Part shown: piece after piece, positions 1-11,380 of the stretch
Position numbering within the stretch: position 1 is the first letter of the stretch
Layout: each line of letters begins with the position of its first letter
NCBI RefSeq assembly: GCF_030297555.1
Contig: NZ_AP028136.1
Location: 1 to 64,000, forward strand
Source: Polynucleobacter sp. HIN5
GTDB lineage: Bacteria > Pseudomonadota > Gammaproteobacteria > Burkholderiales > Burkholderiaceae
DNA length: 64,000 nucleotides
Direction of reading: 5' to 3'
The notes under the pieces: generated by a model
The model's input: the letters and a program-made list of their open reading frames with translations, nothing else
What the model was told of the DNA's origin: nothing
The model's database searches: none
Position numbers and translations under genes: made by a program

Positions 1-34
1 TTAAGACTCGCTACAATCAAATCCTAAATTTCGT

Positions 35-1513
35 ATGAGCAAACCTGATCTACCACCCCTTCTTATACACCCGAATCCGCTTGGTTTTTGGGACTTGGCA
101 TTGGAAACTCTGGCCAAGGAGCTTTCCCCACAACAATTCAAGACCTGGATTCAACCCCTTAAAATAAGGGGTTATGACGAAAGTGAGCGATTACTATTAA
201 TTGGGGCGCCAAACCCATTTAAGCTTGATTGGATTAAGCGTACCTTCTCTTCAAGACTTCATGAAATTGCCTCCTCTTATTATGGGAGCCCTATTAACCT
301 TCAATTTACGCTCGGCGCTGATTCATCAAAAGGTGTTGCCAAAGCACCCAGTCCGGGCGCGAACCCAGAAGCATTGGTGGAAGAGGTTGGTCCCCGCTCC
401 TCACCAGACCCCGCATTGAATCCAGGGAATTTAGAGGTTGAGTTTGAGGAAGGGCCCGAGACCAACCTCGGGGCCGTGCTTGCTGATCGAGAACACTCCA
501 AACTGAATCCCGGTCTTACCTTTGAAAGCTTCGTCACCGGCAAAGCGAATCAGTTGGCGCGCGCCGCATCCATACAGGTTGCCCACAACCCCGGGGCGTC
601 CTATAACCCCATGTTCTTGTATGGTGGTGTTGGTCTTGGCAAAACACACCTAATCCATGCGATTGGTAATCATCTTCTCAAAGAGAGGCCGGACGCCAAG
701 ATTCGGTATATCCATGCTGAACAATATGTGTCGGATGTGGTTAGGGCCTATCAACAAAAGGCGTTTGATCGGTTTAAGCGTTATTACCACTCTCTAGACC
801 TGTTGCTAATTGATGACATTCAATTTTTTGGTGGAAAATCGCGCACTCAAGAAGAGTTCTTTTATGCCTTTGAGGCCCTTATCAGCAATGGGGCTCAAGT
901 AATTATTACCAGCGATACCTATCCAAAAGAGATGGAGGGCATCGATGAGCGCCTAATTTCCCGGTTTGATTCTGGGCTAACCGTGGCCATTGAGCCGCCG
1001 GAACTAGAAATGCGGGTCGCTATTTTGATGAAAAAAGCGGCAATTGAGGGCATTCCAATGAGCGAAGATGTTGCGTTTTTTGTCGCCAAACACTTGCGCT
1101 CCAATATTCGTGAGCTCGAAGGGGCGCTAAGAAAGATCCTGGCTTACGTTCACTTTCACGGCAAAGAAGTCAATATTGAGGTGGCTCGCAGCGCGCTTAA
1201 AGATCTTTTGTCGATCCAAAATCGACAAATTTCAGTTGAAAGCATCCAAAAAACGGTTGCTAACTTTTACAACATCAAGGTTGCCGACATGTATTCCAAA
1301 AAGCGCCCGGCCAACATTGCCCGTCCCAGGCAAATTGCAATGTTTATCGCGAAGGAATTAACCCAAAAAAGCTTGCCTGAAATTGGTGAGCTCTTTGGTG
1401 GTAGAGACCACACCACGGTTTTACATGCGGTTCGCAAAATTACCGAGGAGCGCCAGCACGACTCACACCTTAACCACGAGTTGCATGTTCTCGAGCAAAG
1501 CTTAAAAAACTAA
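35..1513 (+). CDS. dnaA: Chromosomal replication initiator protein DnaA
   Basis: DnaA is the AAA+ initiator that binds DnaA boxes at oriC, melts the origin and helps load the replicative helicase. The 492-residue protein has an N-terminal domain I (about 1-90), a variable acidic and proline-rich linker (about 95-155), and the AAA+ core with Walker [10 protein letters not shown] at 197-205 and Walker [10 protein letters not shown] near 256-263. The C-terminal helix-turn-helix carries the DnaA signature GGRDHTT at about 455. Its length is near the usual 450-520. The ATG at 35 has no obvious ribosome binding site in the 34 bases available upstream. It is followed by a DnaA-box spacer and dnaN, the common bacterial order. 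Identification is certain; the exact start is less so. Confidence 0.98.
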   Translation: MSKPDLPPLLIHPNPLGFWDLALETLAKELSPQQFKTWIQPLKIRGYDESERLLLIGAPNPFKLDWIKRTFSSRLHEIASSYYGSPINLQFTLGADSSKGVAKAPSPGANPEALVEEVGPRSSPDPALNPGNLEVEFEEGPETNLGAVLADREHSKLNPGLTFESFVTGKANQLARAASIQVAHNPGASYNPMFLYGGVGLGKTHLIHAIGNHLLKERPDAKIRYIHAEQYVSDVVRAYQQKAFDRFKRYYHSLDLLLIDDIQFFGGKSRTQEEFFYAFEALISNGAQVIITSDTYPKEMEGIDERLISRFDSGLTVAIEPPELEMRVAILMKKAAIEGIPMSEDVAFFVAKHLRSNIRELEGALRKILAYVHFHGKEVNIEVARSALKDLLSIQNRQISVESIQKTVANFYNIKVADMYSKKRPANIARPRQIAMFIAKELTQKSLPEIGELFGGRDHTTVLHAVRKITEERQHDSHLNHELHVLEQSLKN

Positions 1514-1760
1514 GCTGTGGATAAGCCTGTGGACGGCCCGTGGGATAAGCGTGTTAATTGGTGTTTAATAGATTTGTGAATAGGTGGTTCGGTTTTTGTA
1601 ATGTGAGCCTTGTTCACAATTTATTCATGGGTTATACCGCACTTATCCACACCAATATTTCTCGAAAAGAGCTTGATTTCACTATAAAATTTAACCTATC
1701 AACAGAAAAAGACGCCCTTATTATTACTACGATATAAATATAAAAAGGAATTAAAGAATA
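1514..1760. other. dnaA-dnaN spacer, candidate oriC with DnaA boxes
   Basis: This 247-base spacer has no gene. It holds two perfect consensus DnaA boxes: TTATCCACA on the minus strand at 1516-1524 and on the plus strand at 1643-1651. Weaker relatives are TTGTTCACA at 1610-1618 and a GTGGGATAA-like site near 1540-1548. The distal part (about 1675-1760) is very AT-rich and could be the unwinding region. It could serve as oriC, as a DnaA-titrating or dnaN regulatory region, or as one half of a bipartite origin with sequence upstream of base 1. The boxes are seen directly; the origin role is inferred. Confidence 0.6.
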
Positions 1761-2876
1761 ATGCAGCTAATCAACGCGACCCGAGATGAATTATTAAAGC
1801 CTTTACAGGTGGTCAGTGGCATTGTTGAGCGTCGGCACACGTTAGCGATCTTAGCAAATTTACTCTTTAAGAAAACAGGGTCCTCGGTATCTTTTGTTTC
1901 TACGGACATTGAGATACAAATTACAACCAAGGCGAATTTTGGGGTTGGTGATGGCGATGTCACTACAACGGTTGGCGCTCGGAAGATTTTGGATGTTCTG
2001 CGAGCCCTACCCGAGGGTCCCGTCAGTCTTAATCTCAAAGATAACAAGATGGTGGTGCAAAGCGGTAAGAGTCGTTTTTCTCTTCAAACTTTAGCTGCTA
2101 ACGAGTTTCCGGTCATGCAATCCCACTCTGAGGTCCATTCAAGCTGGGGTATGAGTCAAAGAAAATTCCGCCAACTTATTAGTCAAGTTTATTTTGCGAT
2201 GGCTCAGCAGGATATCCGCTATTACCTAAATGGAATGCTTTTGGTTGTGGAAGGGAAAGATGTGATTGCGGTTGCAACCGATGGTCATCGCTTGGCTTAC
2301 AGTCATATTGAGCTTGATGCAAGCCCCACCGGCAATGGTCAAAAGCAAGAAGTTATTATTCCTCGTAAAACAATTTTAGAGTGCCAGCATTTATTGCAGG
2401 ATACGGACGAGCTGGTTGATATCAGTATTAGCAACAATCAAATCAAGTTTAATTTTGGCGATATTGAATTAATTTCAAAGTTAGTTGAAGGCAAGTTTCC
2501 GGATTATCAGCGCGTGATTCCCAAAGGGCACAAAAACTCCCTTTCTATAAACCGCGAAACTTTACAAGCCGCGTTACAGCGAGCCGCTATTTTGACAACC
2601 GAGAAATTCAAAGGCGTTCGATTTTCATTAACAAACAATAAAATTACTATACAGTCCACAAATGCTGAACAAGAAGAGGCTCAAGAGGAAATAGAAACTA
2701 AATATAGTGGTGATGCTGTCGATATCGGTTTTAACGTTAGCTACCTTCTTGATGTTTTGGCCAACATTAAAAACGAAGAAATTCAAATTAGTCTTGGGGA
2801 TGCCAATAGTAGCGCTGTTATTACATTACCTGGATCGGAGGCATTTAAGTACGTTGTAATGCCGATGCGCATCTAA
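1761..2876 (+). CDS. dnaN: DNA polymerase III beta sliding clamp
   Basis: DnaN dimerises into the ring that tethers DNA polymerase III to DNA and recruits other clamp-binding proteins. The 371-residue length fits the family (about 366-380), with three repeated clamp domains. Recognisable stretches include RHTLAILANLL near the N-terminus, the central VATDGHRLAY motif, and the C-terminal VVMPMRI that ends nearly all beta clamps and forms part of the partner-binding pocket. An AAGGA-like ribosome site lies about 10 bases before the ATG. It lies between dnaA and gyrB. Confidence 0.98.
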   Translation: MQLINATRDELLKPLQVVSGIVERRHTLAILANLLFKKTGSSVSFVSTDIEIQITTKANFGVGDGDVTTTVGARKILDVLRALPEGPVSLNLKDNKMVVQSGKSRFSLQTLAANEFPVMQSHSEVHSSWGMSQRKFRQLISQVYFAMAQQDIRYYLNGMLLVVEGKDVIAVATDGHRLAYSHIELDASPTGNGQKQEVIIPRKTILECQHLLQDTDELVDISISNNQIKFNFGDIELISKLVEGKFPDYQRVIPKGHKNSLSINRETLQAALQRAAILTTEKFKGVRFSLTNNKITIQSTNAEQEEAQEEIETKYSGDAVDIGFNVSYLLDVLANIKNEEIQISLGDANSSAVITLPGSEAFKYVVMPMRI

Positions 2877-2894
2877 GTCTTGCTGTCTTTGTAA

Positions 2895-5411
<2,517 letters not shown>

Positions 5412-5415
5412 TCCC

Positions 5416-5901
5416 ATGAAAAAAAACAAAGCCCCGAAAACCGTGGCGAAATCATCTATTGCGGTTAAAAACTCAAAAATCCATGGACGCGGAGTTTTTG
5501 TAAAAAAAGAAATTGCAAAGGGTTCAGCCATTATTGAGTACATTGGAGAGCGCATTAGTTGGAAAGAGGCCCTGCGTCGCCACCCTCACGATCCAGAGCA
5601 GCCGAACCACACTTTTTATTTCTCGTTGGAAGATGGTCGGGTCATTGATGCAAACGTTGGCGGTAATGCAGCTCGCTGGATTAATCATTCCTGTAAACCA
5701 AATTGCAAAGCCGACGAAATCGTGGTCGATGGTGAGGGCCGCGTTTTTATTTTTGCAAAGCGTAATCTTCTTCCTGGCGAAGAGCTTTTCTATGATTATT
5801 CGTTAAATTTGGACGAAAAGCCCACTAAAAAGTTACTGAAGGAATACGCCTGTCATTGTGGCAATAAAAAGTGCCGAGGCACGATGCTCGACATCGATTG
5901 A
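5416..5901 (+). CDS. SET-domain protein-lysine methyltransferase-like protein
   Basis: This 161-residue protein is almost entirely a SET domain, the S-adenosylmethionine-dependent lysine methyltransferase fold best known from eukaryotic histone modification. It shows GRGVF at 24-28 (cofactor loop), RWINHSCKPNC at 88-97 (the pseudoknot motif NHSC.PN), GEELFYDY at 121-128 with the active-site tyrosine, and a post-SET zinc motif with C146, C148 and C153 that normally binds zinc with a SET-core cysteine. All key residues are present, so it is probably active. The substrate cannot be read from sequence. It starts 4 bases after gyrB and is probably cotranscribed. The lysine-rich N-terminus (about 1-20) may bind nucleic acid, which is inference. 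Confidence 0.85.
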   Translation: MKKNKAPKTVAKSSIAVKNSKIHGRGVFVKKEIAKGSAIIEYIGERISWKEALRRHPHDPEQPNHTFYFSLEDGRVIDANVGGNAARWINHSCKPNCKADEIVVDGEGRVFIFAKRNLLPGEELFYDYSLNLDEKPTKKLLKEYACHCGNKKCRGTMLDID

Positions 5902-5913
5902 TCGGTTGTCGAT

Positions 5914-6141
5914 ATGTTGTTTGTTTCCATTCAAGAGCTAGAGGCCGCCATCAATTATTGGCGCTCTCAGTCGCCCTCTAGGGGTGACGAACTGATTTTG
6001 TCTAAAGAGGCCAGTGCATTAGCAAAGCCCTATGCGCTCATGATTATCCAAGGTGCGCAACGAATCCCACTGGATATGCTCGATGAGGTTTGTAAAGAGT
6101 CGCTTGCCAAGTTTGTAGCCTGGAAGTCACAGGCTAGGTAA
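5914..6141 (+). CDS. Small conserved protein, DUF3717-like
   Basis: This 75-residue ATG-initiated ORF starts 13 bases after the SET-domain gene on the same strand. Its sequence, with an ISIQELE-like start, a central run naming WRSQSPSRG and an ending in FVAWKSQ, resembles the small proteins grouped as DUF3717 in Burkholderiales. It has no signal peptide, membrane segment or cysteine motif beyond a single Cys, and looks like a small helical cytoplasmic protein. The function is unknown. The family assignment is from memory of the sequence pattern, not from a search. Confidence 0.7.
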   Translation: MLFVSIQELEAAINYWRSQSPSRGDELILSKEASALAKPYALMIIQGAQRIPLDMLDEVCKESLAKFVAWKSQAR

Positions 6142-6165
6142 CTATCTATTTTTTTAAGCTATACC

Positions 6166-6957
6166 GTGGAAACAGTAGTCGATTTCAGTTCTTATGTGTG
6201 GCTTTTGCTGCTGGTGGCGGCCTTTGCCTCGGGCTTGGTTGATGCAATTGCTGGTGGCGGGGGGCTAATACAGGTGCCAGCCTTATTTTCCGCCTACCCA
6301 GATGCTCACCCGGCAACCCTTTTGAGTGCCAACAAAGTGTCTTCGATTGGCGGAACAATCAATGCAGCAAGGCGTTATTTGCGCCACGCAAGGTTACCTT
6401 GGAACATTTTAGGCCCAGCCATCATTGCTGGATTTATTGGTGCGCTATTGGGCGCACTGGCAGTTAGTGTTTTTCCGCCTGAGCCCCTTCGAAAGGCTTT
6501 GCCATTTATGTTGGCGATCTTACTCGCCTACACTTGGTTTGCCCCGAGCATGGGGCTTGAGAATCGCCCTGCTAACAAAATAGGCCGTCATGAGGTCCCC
6601 AAGGCGGTGGTGATGGGGCTGGTCATAGGATTTTATGATGGGTTCTTTGGCCCGGCAACCGGAAGTTTTTTTCTGTTTGCTTTTGTGCGAATCTTTTATT
6701 TTGACTTTTTGCACGCTTCTGCGGCGACCAAATTAGTTAATGTCACCACCAATCTGGCCACCATCATCATGCTTACAAGCCTCGGCTTTATTGATTGGCC
6801 CCTTGGTTTGAGCCTAATGGTAGCCAATATTCTTGGTAGTCAAGTGGGGAGCATGTTGGCAATTGCACATGGCAGCCAATTTGTTCGGAAAATATTCTTA
6901 ATTGTGGTGCTGGCCCTCATTGCTAGATCAGCCTATTCAGCATTTTTTTCTAATTAA
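6166..6957 (+). CDS. TSUP-family (TauE/SafE) membrane permease
   Basis: This 263-residue hydrophobic protein has about eight membrane segments and the TSUP/TauE/SafE pattern. The N-terminal GLVDAIAGGGGLIQVPAL is followed by SANKVSSIGG, a central basic cytoplasmic loop, and a second related half with GFYDGFFGPATGSF and AATKLVNVTTN. The family moves sulfite, sulfoacetate or related organic anions across the inner membrane, and E. coli YfcA is a close architectural relative. The substrate cannot be deduced. The start is a GTG at 6166, chosen because it gives a short N-terminus before the first membrane helix. It lies upstream of the parS site and mnmG. Confidence 0.88.
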   Translation: METVVDFSSYVWLLLLVAAFASGLVDAIAGGGGLIQVPALFSAYPDAHPATLLSANKVSSIGGTINAARRYLRHARLPWNILGPAIIAGFIGALLGALAVSVFPPEPLRKALPFMLAILLAYTWFAPSMGLENRPANKIGRHEVPKAVVMGLVIGFYDGFFGPATGSFFLFAFVRIFYFDFLHASAATKLVNVTTNLATIIMLTSLGFIDWPLGLSLMVANILGSQVGSMLAIAHGSQFVRKIFLIVVLALIARSAYSAFFSN

Positions 6958-6998
6958 ATCAATAGCTTGTCTTCTTAAGGCACATCCAGCCCCCAGAT

Positions 6999-7014
6999 TG
7001 TTTCACGTGAAACA
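6999..7014. promoter_or_regulatory. parS: parS centromere site (intergenic)
   Basis: TGTTTCACGTGAAACA is a perfect 16-base palindrome and matches the chromosomal parS consensus known from Bacillus and many other bacteria. ParB would nucleate here for origin segregation; parA and parB lie 2.6-3.4 kb downstream. The site also overlaps a predicted -35 element of the mnmG promoter. Confidence 0.93.
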
Positions 7015-7030
7015 GTAAAAATGCTATGAT
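7002..7030 (+). promoter_or_regulatory. Predicted sigma70 promoter for mnmG-rsmG-parAB
   Basis: A TTCACG (-35, 7002-7007), a 17-base spacer and TATGAT (-10, 7025-7030) preceded by TG at an extended -10 position are seen. The -35 hexamer is inside the parS palindrome, so ParB binding could compete with RNA polymerase. The promoter is a prediction from hexamer matches only. Confidence 0.55.
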
Positions 7031-7053
7031 CAACGCCCTAATTGGGTAAATCC

Positions 7054-8973
7054 ATGCTTTATTTCAAGAAATTTGATGTGATTGTGGTCGGCGGCGGTCA
7101 TGCTGGTACCGAAGCCGCGCTCGCGTCTGCTCGCAGGGGATCAAACACCCTTTTAATAACTCACAGCATTGAAACGCTGGGGGCAATGAGCTGTAACCCG
7201 TCAATTGGGGGTATTGGTAAAGGCCACTTAGTGAAGGAAATCGACGCCTTGGGCGGCGCCATGGCCGCCGCAACCGATGAGGCTGGCATTCAATTCCGAA
7301 TTTTGAATTCAAGCAAGGGCCCAGCGGTTCGTGCAACGCGGGCGCAAGGCGATCGTATTTTATATAAGGCTGCCATTCGTCGGCGCCTCGAGAACCAAGC
7401 AAACCTCACCCTATTTCAGGCCGCCGTTGATGATTTAATTGCTGTCGGCGATCAGGTTCGGGGGGTTAGAACCCAGAGCGGCCTTCAGTTTGAAGGAAAA
7501 AGTGTTGTATTGACCGCGGGAACTTTTTTGGATGGAAAAATTCATATTGGCCTAACGAACCACAGCGGAGGCCGTGCCGGAGACCCTGCCGCAACCACCC
7601 TTTCGGCCCGCTTAAAAGAGTTGAAATTGCCTCAGGGGCGCCTAAAAACCGGTACCCCGCCCCGCATTGATGGTAGGACTATGGATTTCTCTGTCATGCA
7701 AGAACAAGCGGGCGACTTAGATCCCATTCCATGTTTTTCATTTATGGGCAGACCTGAACAACACCCCCCCCAGGTGCCGTGTTGGATCACCCATACCAAT
7801 AGCCAGACACACGACATTATTCGCTCCGGATTGGATCGTTCACCGATGTATACGGGCGTGATCGAGGGAGTTGGCCCGCGCTACTGCCCTTCTATTGAAG
7901 ATAAGATTCATCGCTTTGCTGCCAAAGAGAGTCACCAAATCTTCCTGGAGCCGGAGGGCTTAACAACCAACGAGTTTTACCCCAATGGAATTTCAACCAG
8001 TCTGCCGTTTGATATTCAAATGGCTCTAGTCCGCAGTATTCGTGGGCTTGAGAACGCAGATATCGTCCGCCCAGGGTATGCCATCGAGTATGACTATTTT
8101 GACCCGCGGCAGCTGAAGCACAGCTTAGAAACCAAGGCGATTGGCGGCTTATTTTTTGCTGGGCAGATTAATGGAACAACTGGCTATGAAGAGGCCGCGG
8201 CCCAGGGTTTGCTCGCCGGGATCAATGCAAGCCTGTTGGCGGGGGGCCAGGAGCCCTGGCTGCCAAAAAGAAGCGAGTCATATATTGGCGTTTTGGTTGA
8301 CGATTTAATTACAAGGGGCGTTCAAGAGCCCTATCGAATGTTCACCAGTCGCGCCGAGTATCGTTTAAGTTTGCGCGAGGACAATGCCGATGCAAGACTT
8401 ACTGAAATTGGACGGAGTCTTGGTCTCGTGGGCGATGAGCAGTGGGAGTTTTTTCAACGAAAGCAGGAGCATGTTTCACGTGAAACATTACGCCTGCGCT
8501 CCTTCCGGGTTGGCCCAAAACATCACACTGCTCAACAGCTGGAGGCTTTTCTAGGCCAAGCTTTGGCACACGAGTGCAGCTTAGCGGAGGTCTTAAGACG
8601 TCCCGAGGTTGACTACCGCTCTCTGATTCGGGTTGATCCTGTTTTTACGCAGAACTCCCCAAGTCTTGAAGACCCTCACCTAGAGCGTCAGGTTTTTGAC
8701 CAAGTCGAGGTTTCGATTAAATATGAGGGCTATATTGAGCGGCAACGAATTGAAATCGAGCGCCATGAGCATTACGAAACCCTTCGTTTGCCCGGGGATT
8801 TGGACTATTCCTTGGTTAAGGGCCTATCGGTTGAGGTTTGGCAAAAGCTAAACTTGCATCAACCTGAAACCCTCGGCCAGGCTTCGCGCATTTCTGGGGT
8901 AACGCCCGCCGCCATCTCATTACTTTTGGTTCACTTAAAAAAGGGTATTGGAAAAACCCAACTATTGTCATGA
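7054..8973 (+). CDS. mnmG: tRNA uridine-5-carboxymethylaminomethyl synthase subunit MnmG (GidA)
   Basis: MnmG is the FAD-dependent subunit that, with MnmE, installs the cmnm5 modification at the wobble uridine of several tRNAs. The protein is about 639 residues with an N-terminal dinucleotide-binding motif [14 protein letters not shown], the family blocks [19 protein letters not shown] and [10 protein letters not shown], and the C-terminal helical domain that binds MnmE and tRNA. The ATG at 7054 is preferred over an in-frame TTG at 7042 because family members begin just before the FAD motif. It overlaps rsmG by 4 bases, and the two are cotranscribed in many bacteria. A perfect parS site lies inside its coding sequence. 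Confidence 0.97.
   Translation: MLYFKKFDVIVVGGGHAGTEAALASARRGSNTLLITHSIETLGAMSCNPSIGGIGKGHLVKEIDALGGAMAAATDEAGIQFRILNSSKGPAVRATRAQGDRILYKAAIRRRLENQANLTLFQAAVDDLIAVGDQVRGVRTQSGLQFEGKSVVLTAGTFLDGKIHIGLTNHSGGRAGDPAATTLSARLKELKLPQGRLKTGTPPRIDGRTMDFSVMQEQAGDLDPIPCFSFMGRPEQHPPQVPCWITHTNSQTHDIIRSGLDRSPMYTGVIEGVGPRYCPSIEDKIHRFAAKESHQIFLEPEGLTTNEFYPNGISTSLPFDIQMALVRSIRGLENADIVRPGYAIEYDYFDPRQLKHSLETKAIGGLFFAGQINGTTGYEEAAAQGLLAGINASLLAGGQEPWLPKRSESYIGVLVDDLITRGVQEPYRMFTSRAEYRLSLREDNADARLTEIGRSLGLVGDEQWEFFQRKQEHVSRETLRLRSFRVGPKHHTAQQLEAFLGQALAHECSLAEVLRRPEVDYRSLIRVDPVFTQNSPSLEDPHLERQVFDQVEVSIKYEGYIERQRIEIERHEHYETLRLPGDLDYSLVKGLSVEVWQKLNLHQPETLGQASRISGVTPAAISLLLVHLKKGIGKTQLLS
8472..8487. promoter_or_regulatory. 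parS: parS centromere site inside mnmG
   Basis: This is a second exact copy of TGTTTCACGTGAAACA, located within mnmG and read there as codons of the helical region (encoding HVSRET). It is 1,473 bases from the first site. Intragenic parS sites are known in other chromosomes; here the protein sequence must accommodate the palindrome. Confidence 0.92.
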
Positions 8974-9629
8974 GTCTTGAGGTTGATGAGGGCCTAAAAG
9001 CAGCGGGCTTGTTCCCCCAAGAGGCTGCTGCGATGCAATATTTTCTAGCTGAGCTGCTGCGCTGGAATCGGGTCCATAATCTCACCGCTATTGATGAAAC
9101 GGAGGCGGCATTTCATTTGCATCTGATTGATTCAATTGTTGTTTTGCCGATCTTGCGGCGGTATTTGCAAACACCCTTGCGGGTCAATGAGGCACCGATT
9201 CAAATTGCTGATTTGGGGTCGGGGGGCGGTCTACCGGGCATACCCTTGGCCATTCTTCAGCCCGCTTGGGTTTTTAGTCTAATTGAGGCGAGCAAGAAAA
9301 AAGCCGCTTTTCTGCAACATGTTCGTGGTGGCTTGGGCCTTAGTCATCTTCAGGTTATGTCAAGTCGAGTTGAGAATGTCGCCCAGACCCATCGGGCATT
9401 TTTTGATGCCATTACTGCAAGAGCATTTACGCGCCTTAATAGGCTGCTTGATCTATCGGCCCCTTTATTAAAATCATCCGGTTTTGTATTTGCGATGAAG
9501 AGTCAACAAAGCGAAGAAGAAATTTCAGAGGTATCGAGCAAAGACTGGACGCTTCTTGAGGAGTGCCAGCTCTCTTTGCCTGGGCAAGCGCTTGATCGCC
9601 GACTCTTAGTTTTTCAATATCAACAATAA
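8970..9629 (+). CDS. rsmG: 16S rRNA m7G527 methyltransferase RsmG (GidB)
   Basis: RsmG methylates N7 of G527 (E. coli numbering) in the 530 loop of 16S rRNA using S-adenosylmethionine; its loss gives low-level streptomycin resistance in several bacteria. The 219-residue protein has the family N-terminal block [11 protein letters not shown], the cofactor-binding [16 protein letters not shown] near 80-95 and the later [14 protein letters not shown]. Its ATG overlaps the mnmG stop by 4 bases, indicating translational coupling. parA follows after 5 bases, so mnmG-rsmG-parA-parB probably form one transcript. Confidence 0.97.
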   Translation: MSLEVDEGLKAAGLFPQEAAAMQYFLAELLRWNRVHNLTAIDETEAAFHLHLIDSIVVLPILRRYLQTPLRVNEAPIQIADLGSGGGLPGIPLAILQPAWVFSLIEASKKKAAFLQHVRGGLGLSHLQVMSSRVENVAQTHRAFFDAITARAFTRLNRLLDLSAPLLKSSGFVFAMKSQQSEEEISEVSSKDWTLLEECQLSLPGQALDRRLLVFQYQQ

Positions 9630-9634
9630 ATATT

Positions 9635-10405
9635 ATGGCCAAAACATTCTGCATTGCAAACCAAAAGGGCGGGGTAGGAAAAACAACCACCGCAGTTAAT
9701 TTGGCTGCCGGGTTGGTTGCTCAAAGACAGCGCGTGCTTTTGGTGGATTTGGACCCCCAGGGAAATGCAACTATGGGCTCAGGTATTGATAAGTCGACGA
9801 TTAAAAGCGGCGTTTATCACGTGTTGATTGGGATTGCCTCCGCAAGTGAGGCAATCCAGTTCGCATCAGAATCTGGCTATAGCGTTTTGCCTGCAAATCG
9901 AGAATTGGCTGGTGCAGAAGTTGAGTTGGTTGATTTGGAAGGTCGCGAGGCAAGACTAAAAAACGCACTAAATGAGGTTGCCGATCAATACGATTTCATA
10001 TTGATCGATTGCCCTCCCGCACTGTCTTTATTAACCCTCAATGGTTTGTGTGCAGCGAATGGCGTAGTGGTCCCCATGCAGTGCGAATACTTTGCTCTAG
10101 AGGGGCTTTCTGATTTGGTTAATACCATCAAACAAGTACATGCCAACTTAAATCCAGACTTAAAAATCATTGGGCTTCTGAGGGTCATGTTTGATACCCG
10201 AGTTACCTTACAACAACAGGTTTCCGAACAGCTCAATACGCACTTTGGCGACAAAGTGTTTAAAACAATTATTCCGCGCAATGTGCGCTTAGCTGAAGCC
10301 CCCTCCTTTGGTTTGCCAGGCGTAATTTTTGACAAATCATCTCGAGGCGCACAGGCCTATATTGAGTTTGCGGGTGAAATGGTTCAACGAATTAAAACGA
10401 TGTAG
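9635..10405 (+). CDS. parA: Chromosome partitioning ATPase ParA (Soj)
   Basis: ParA is a Walker-type ATPase that binds DNA non-specifically in its ATP-dimer form and pulls ParB-parS complexes apart during segregation. The 256-residue length without an N-terminal DNA-binding extension is typical of chromosomal (type Ib-like) ParA. The deviant Walker A motif KGGVGKTT is at 11-18, with both lysines, and the DFILIDCPPALSLLTLNGL block supplies Walker B. It starts 5 bases after rsmG and ends 7 bases before parB. Two perfect parS sites upstream support its role in origin segregation. Confidence 0.97.
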   Translation: MAKTFCIANQKGGVGKTTTAVNLAAGLVAQRQRVLLVDLDPQGNATMGSGIDKSTIKSGVYHVLIGIASASEAIQFASESGYSVLPANRELAGAEVELVDLEGREARLKNALNEVADQYDFILIDCPPALSLLTLNGLCAANGVVVPMQCEYFALEGLSDLVNTIKQVHANLNPDLKIIGLLRVMFDTRVTLQQQVSEQLNTHFGDKVFKTIIPRNVRLAEAPSFGLPGVIFDKSSRGAQAYIEFAGEMVQRIKTM

Positions 10406-10412
10406 GTGAACG

Positions 10413-11321
10413 ATGAGTGTAAATAAAAAAAAGGGATTGGGGCGTGGCCTCGACGCATTATTGGGCGCCAGTAGCAAAGCAGATAAAGCAGGCTTTGTTG
10501 CTGATAAGGTATTGCAGTCGCTACCGCTGCAGCGTTTGCAAGCGGGCAAATACCAGCCTCGTACGATCATGGCCGATGAGCCCCTTAAAGAATTGGCCGA
10601 TAGCATTCGAGAGCGCGGTGTGATGCAGCCCCTTTTGGTTCGTGAAATTGATGATGGGCGTTACGAGATTATTGCGGGCGAACGACGTTTTCGAGCCGCA
10701 ACACTTGCGGGCCTTGATGAGGTGCCCGTGCGAATTTTGGAGGTCGACGATCAGGCCGCCGCCGCCATTGCTCTGATTGAGAATATGCAGCGGGAGGACC
10801 TAAATCCGCTTGAAGAGTCTCGTGGACTATCTCGTCTGATCCATGAATTTAGTTTTACTCATGAGCAGGCCGCAAAGGCTGTGGGCAAATCGAGGAGCGC
10901 CATTACCAATCTGCTTCGCTTATCGCAACTTTCAGGTGCGGTTCAAGCAATGCTTTTGTCTGGCGATTTGGATATGGGCCATGCAAGGGCACTTTTGACC
11001 CTGCCAGGCGCAAGTCAAGTTGCCTTGGCCCAAAAAATTATTGCTCAAGGCCTCTCGGTTCGTGAGGCAGAGCGATTGGCGAGTTCGGCGGCCCTGGTGG
11101 CCGGTGATCTATCTCGCAAGGCCTCCGTAAAAGGAAAATCAAGGCACCCGATTAGCCAAGACCAAGATTACAAGCGCCTTGCTCAAACCTTGGCTGATTT
11201 AGTTGGTCTGGAAGCAGTTTTTAAGACCAACAAGAAGGGCGGGGAGCTGCGTTTTTACTTTAGTCACTTTGATGAGCTTGATTCCCTATTAAAAAAATTG
11301 GAAATTACCGACCATTCCTAA
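10413..11321 (+). CDS. parB: Chromosome partitioning protein ParB (Spo0J)
   Basis: ParB binds parS and spreads on flanking DNA as a CTP-dependent clamp, and activates ParA ATPase. The 302-residue protein has the basic N-terminal KKGLGRGLDALL segment (ParA-stimulating), the CTP-binding boxes with GERRFRAATLAG from 89, ENMQREDLNPLEE near 123-135, and a helix-turn-helix around 152-170 (AKAVGKSRSAITNLLRL). A C-terminal dimerisation domain follows. It lies directly downstream of parA, and the two parS sites at 6999 and 8472 are the expected targets. Confidence 0.97.
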   Translation: MSVNKKKGLGRGLDALLGASSKADKAGFVADKVLQSLPLQRLQAGKYQPRTIMADEPLKELADSIRERGVMQPLLVREIDDGRYEIIAGERRFRAATLAGLDEVPVRILEVDDQAAAAIALIENMQREDLNPLEESRGLSRLIHEFSFTHEQAAKAVGKSRSAITNLLRLSQLSGAVQAMLLSGDLDMGHARALLTLPGASQVALAQKIIAQGLSVREAERLASSAALVAGDLSRKASVKGKSRHPISQDQDYKRLAQTLADLVGLEAVFKTNKKGGELRFYFSHFDELDSLLKKLEITDHS

Positions 11322-11339
11322 TAAAAGTGTCTAAATTAA

Positions 11340-11368
11340 TTGATATTTTCTAGGGTAAATACTAAAAT
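11340..11368 (+). promoter_or_regulatory. Predicted promoter of the ATP synthase operon
   Basis: TTGATA (11340-11345), a 17-base spacer and TAAAAT (11363-11368) each match the sigma70 consensus in 5 of 6 positions. Transcription would start near 11375, only a few bases before the TTG used for atpI below. Prediction from sequence only. Confidence 0.65.
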
Positions 11369-11380
11369 ATTGAGGCTTAA

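Noticed and set aside
9813..9830. A CACGTG core in parA considered as a third parS
   Set aside because: The flanks (TTTAT and TTGAT) do not match the TGTTT/AAACA arms; only the central hexamer fits.
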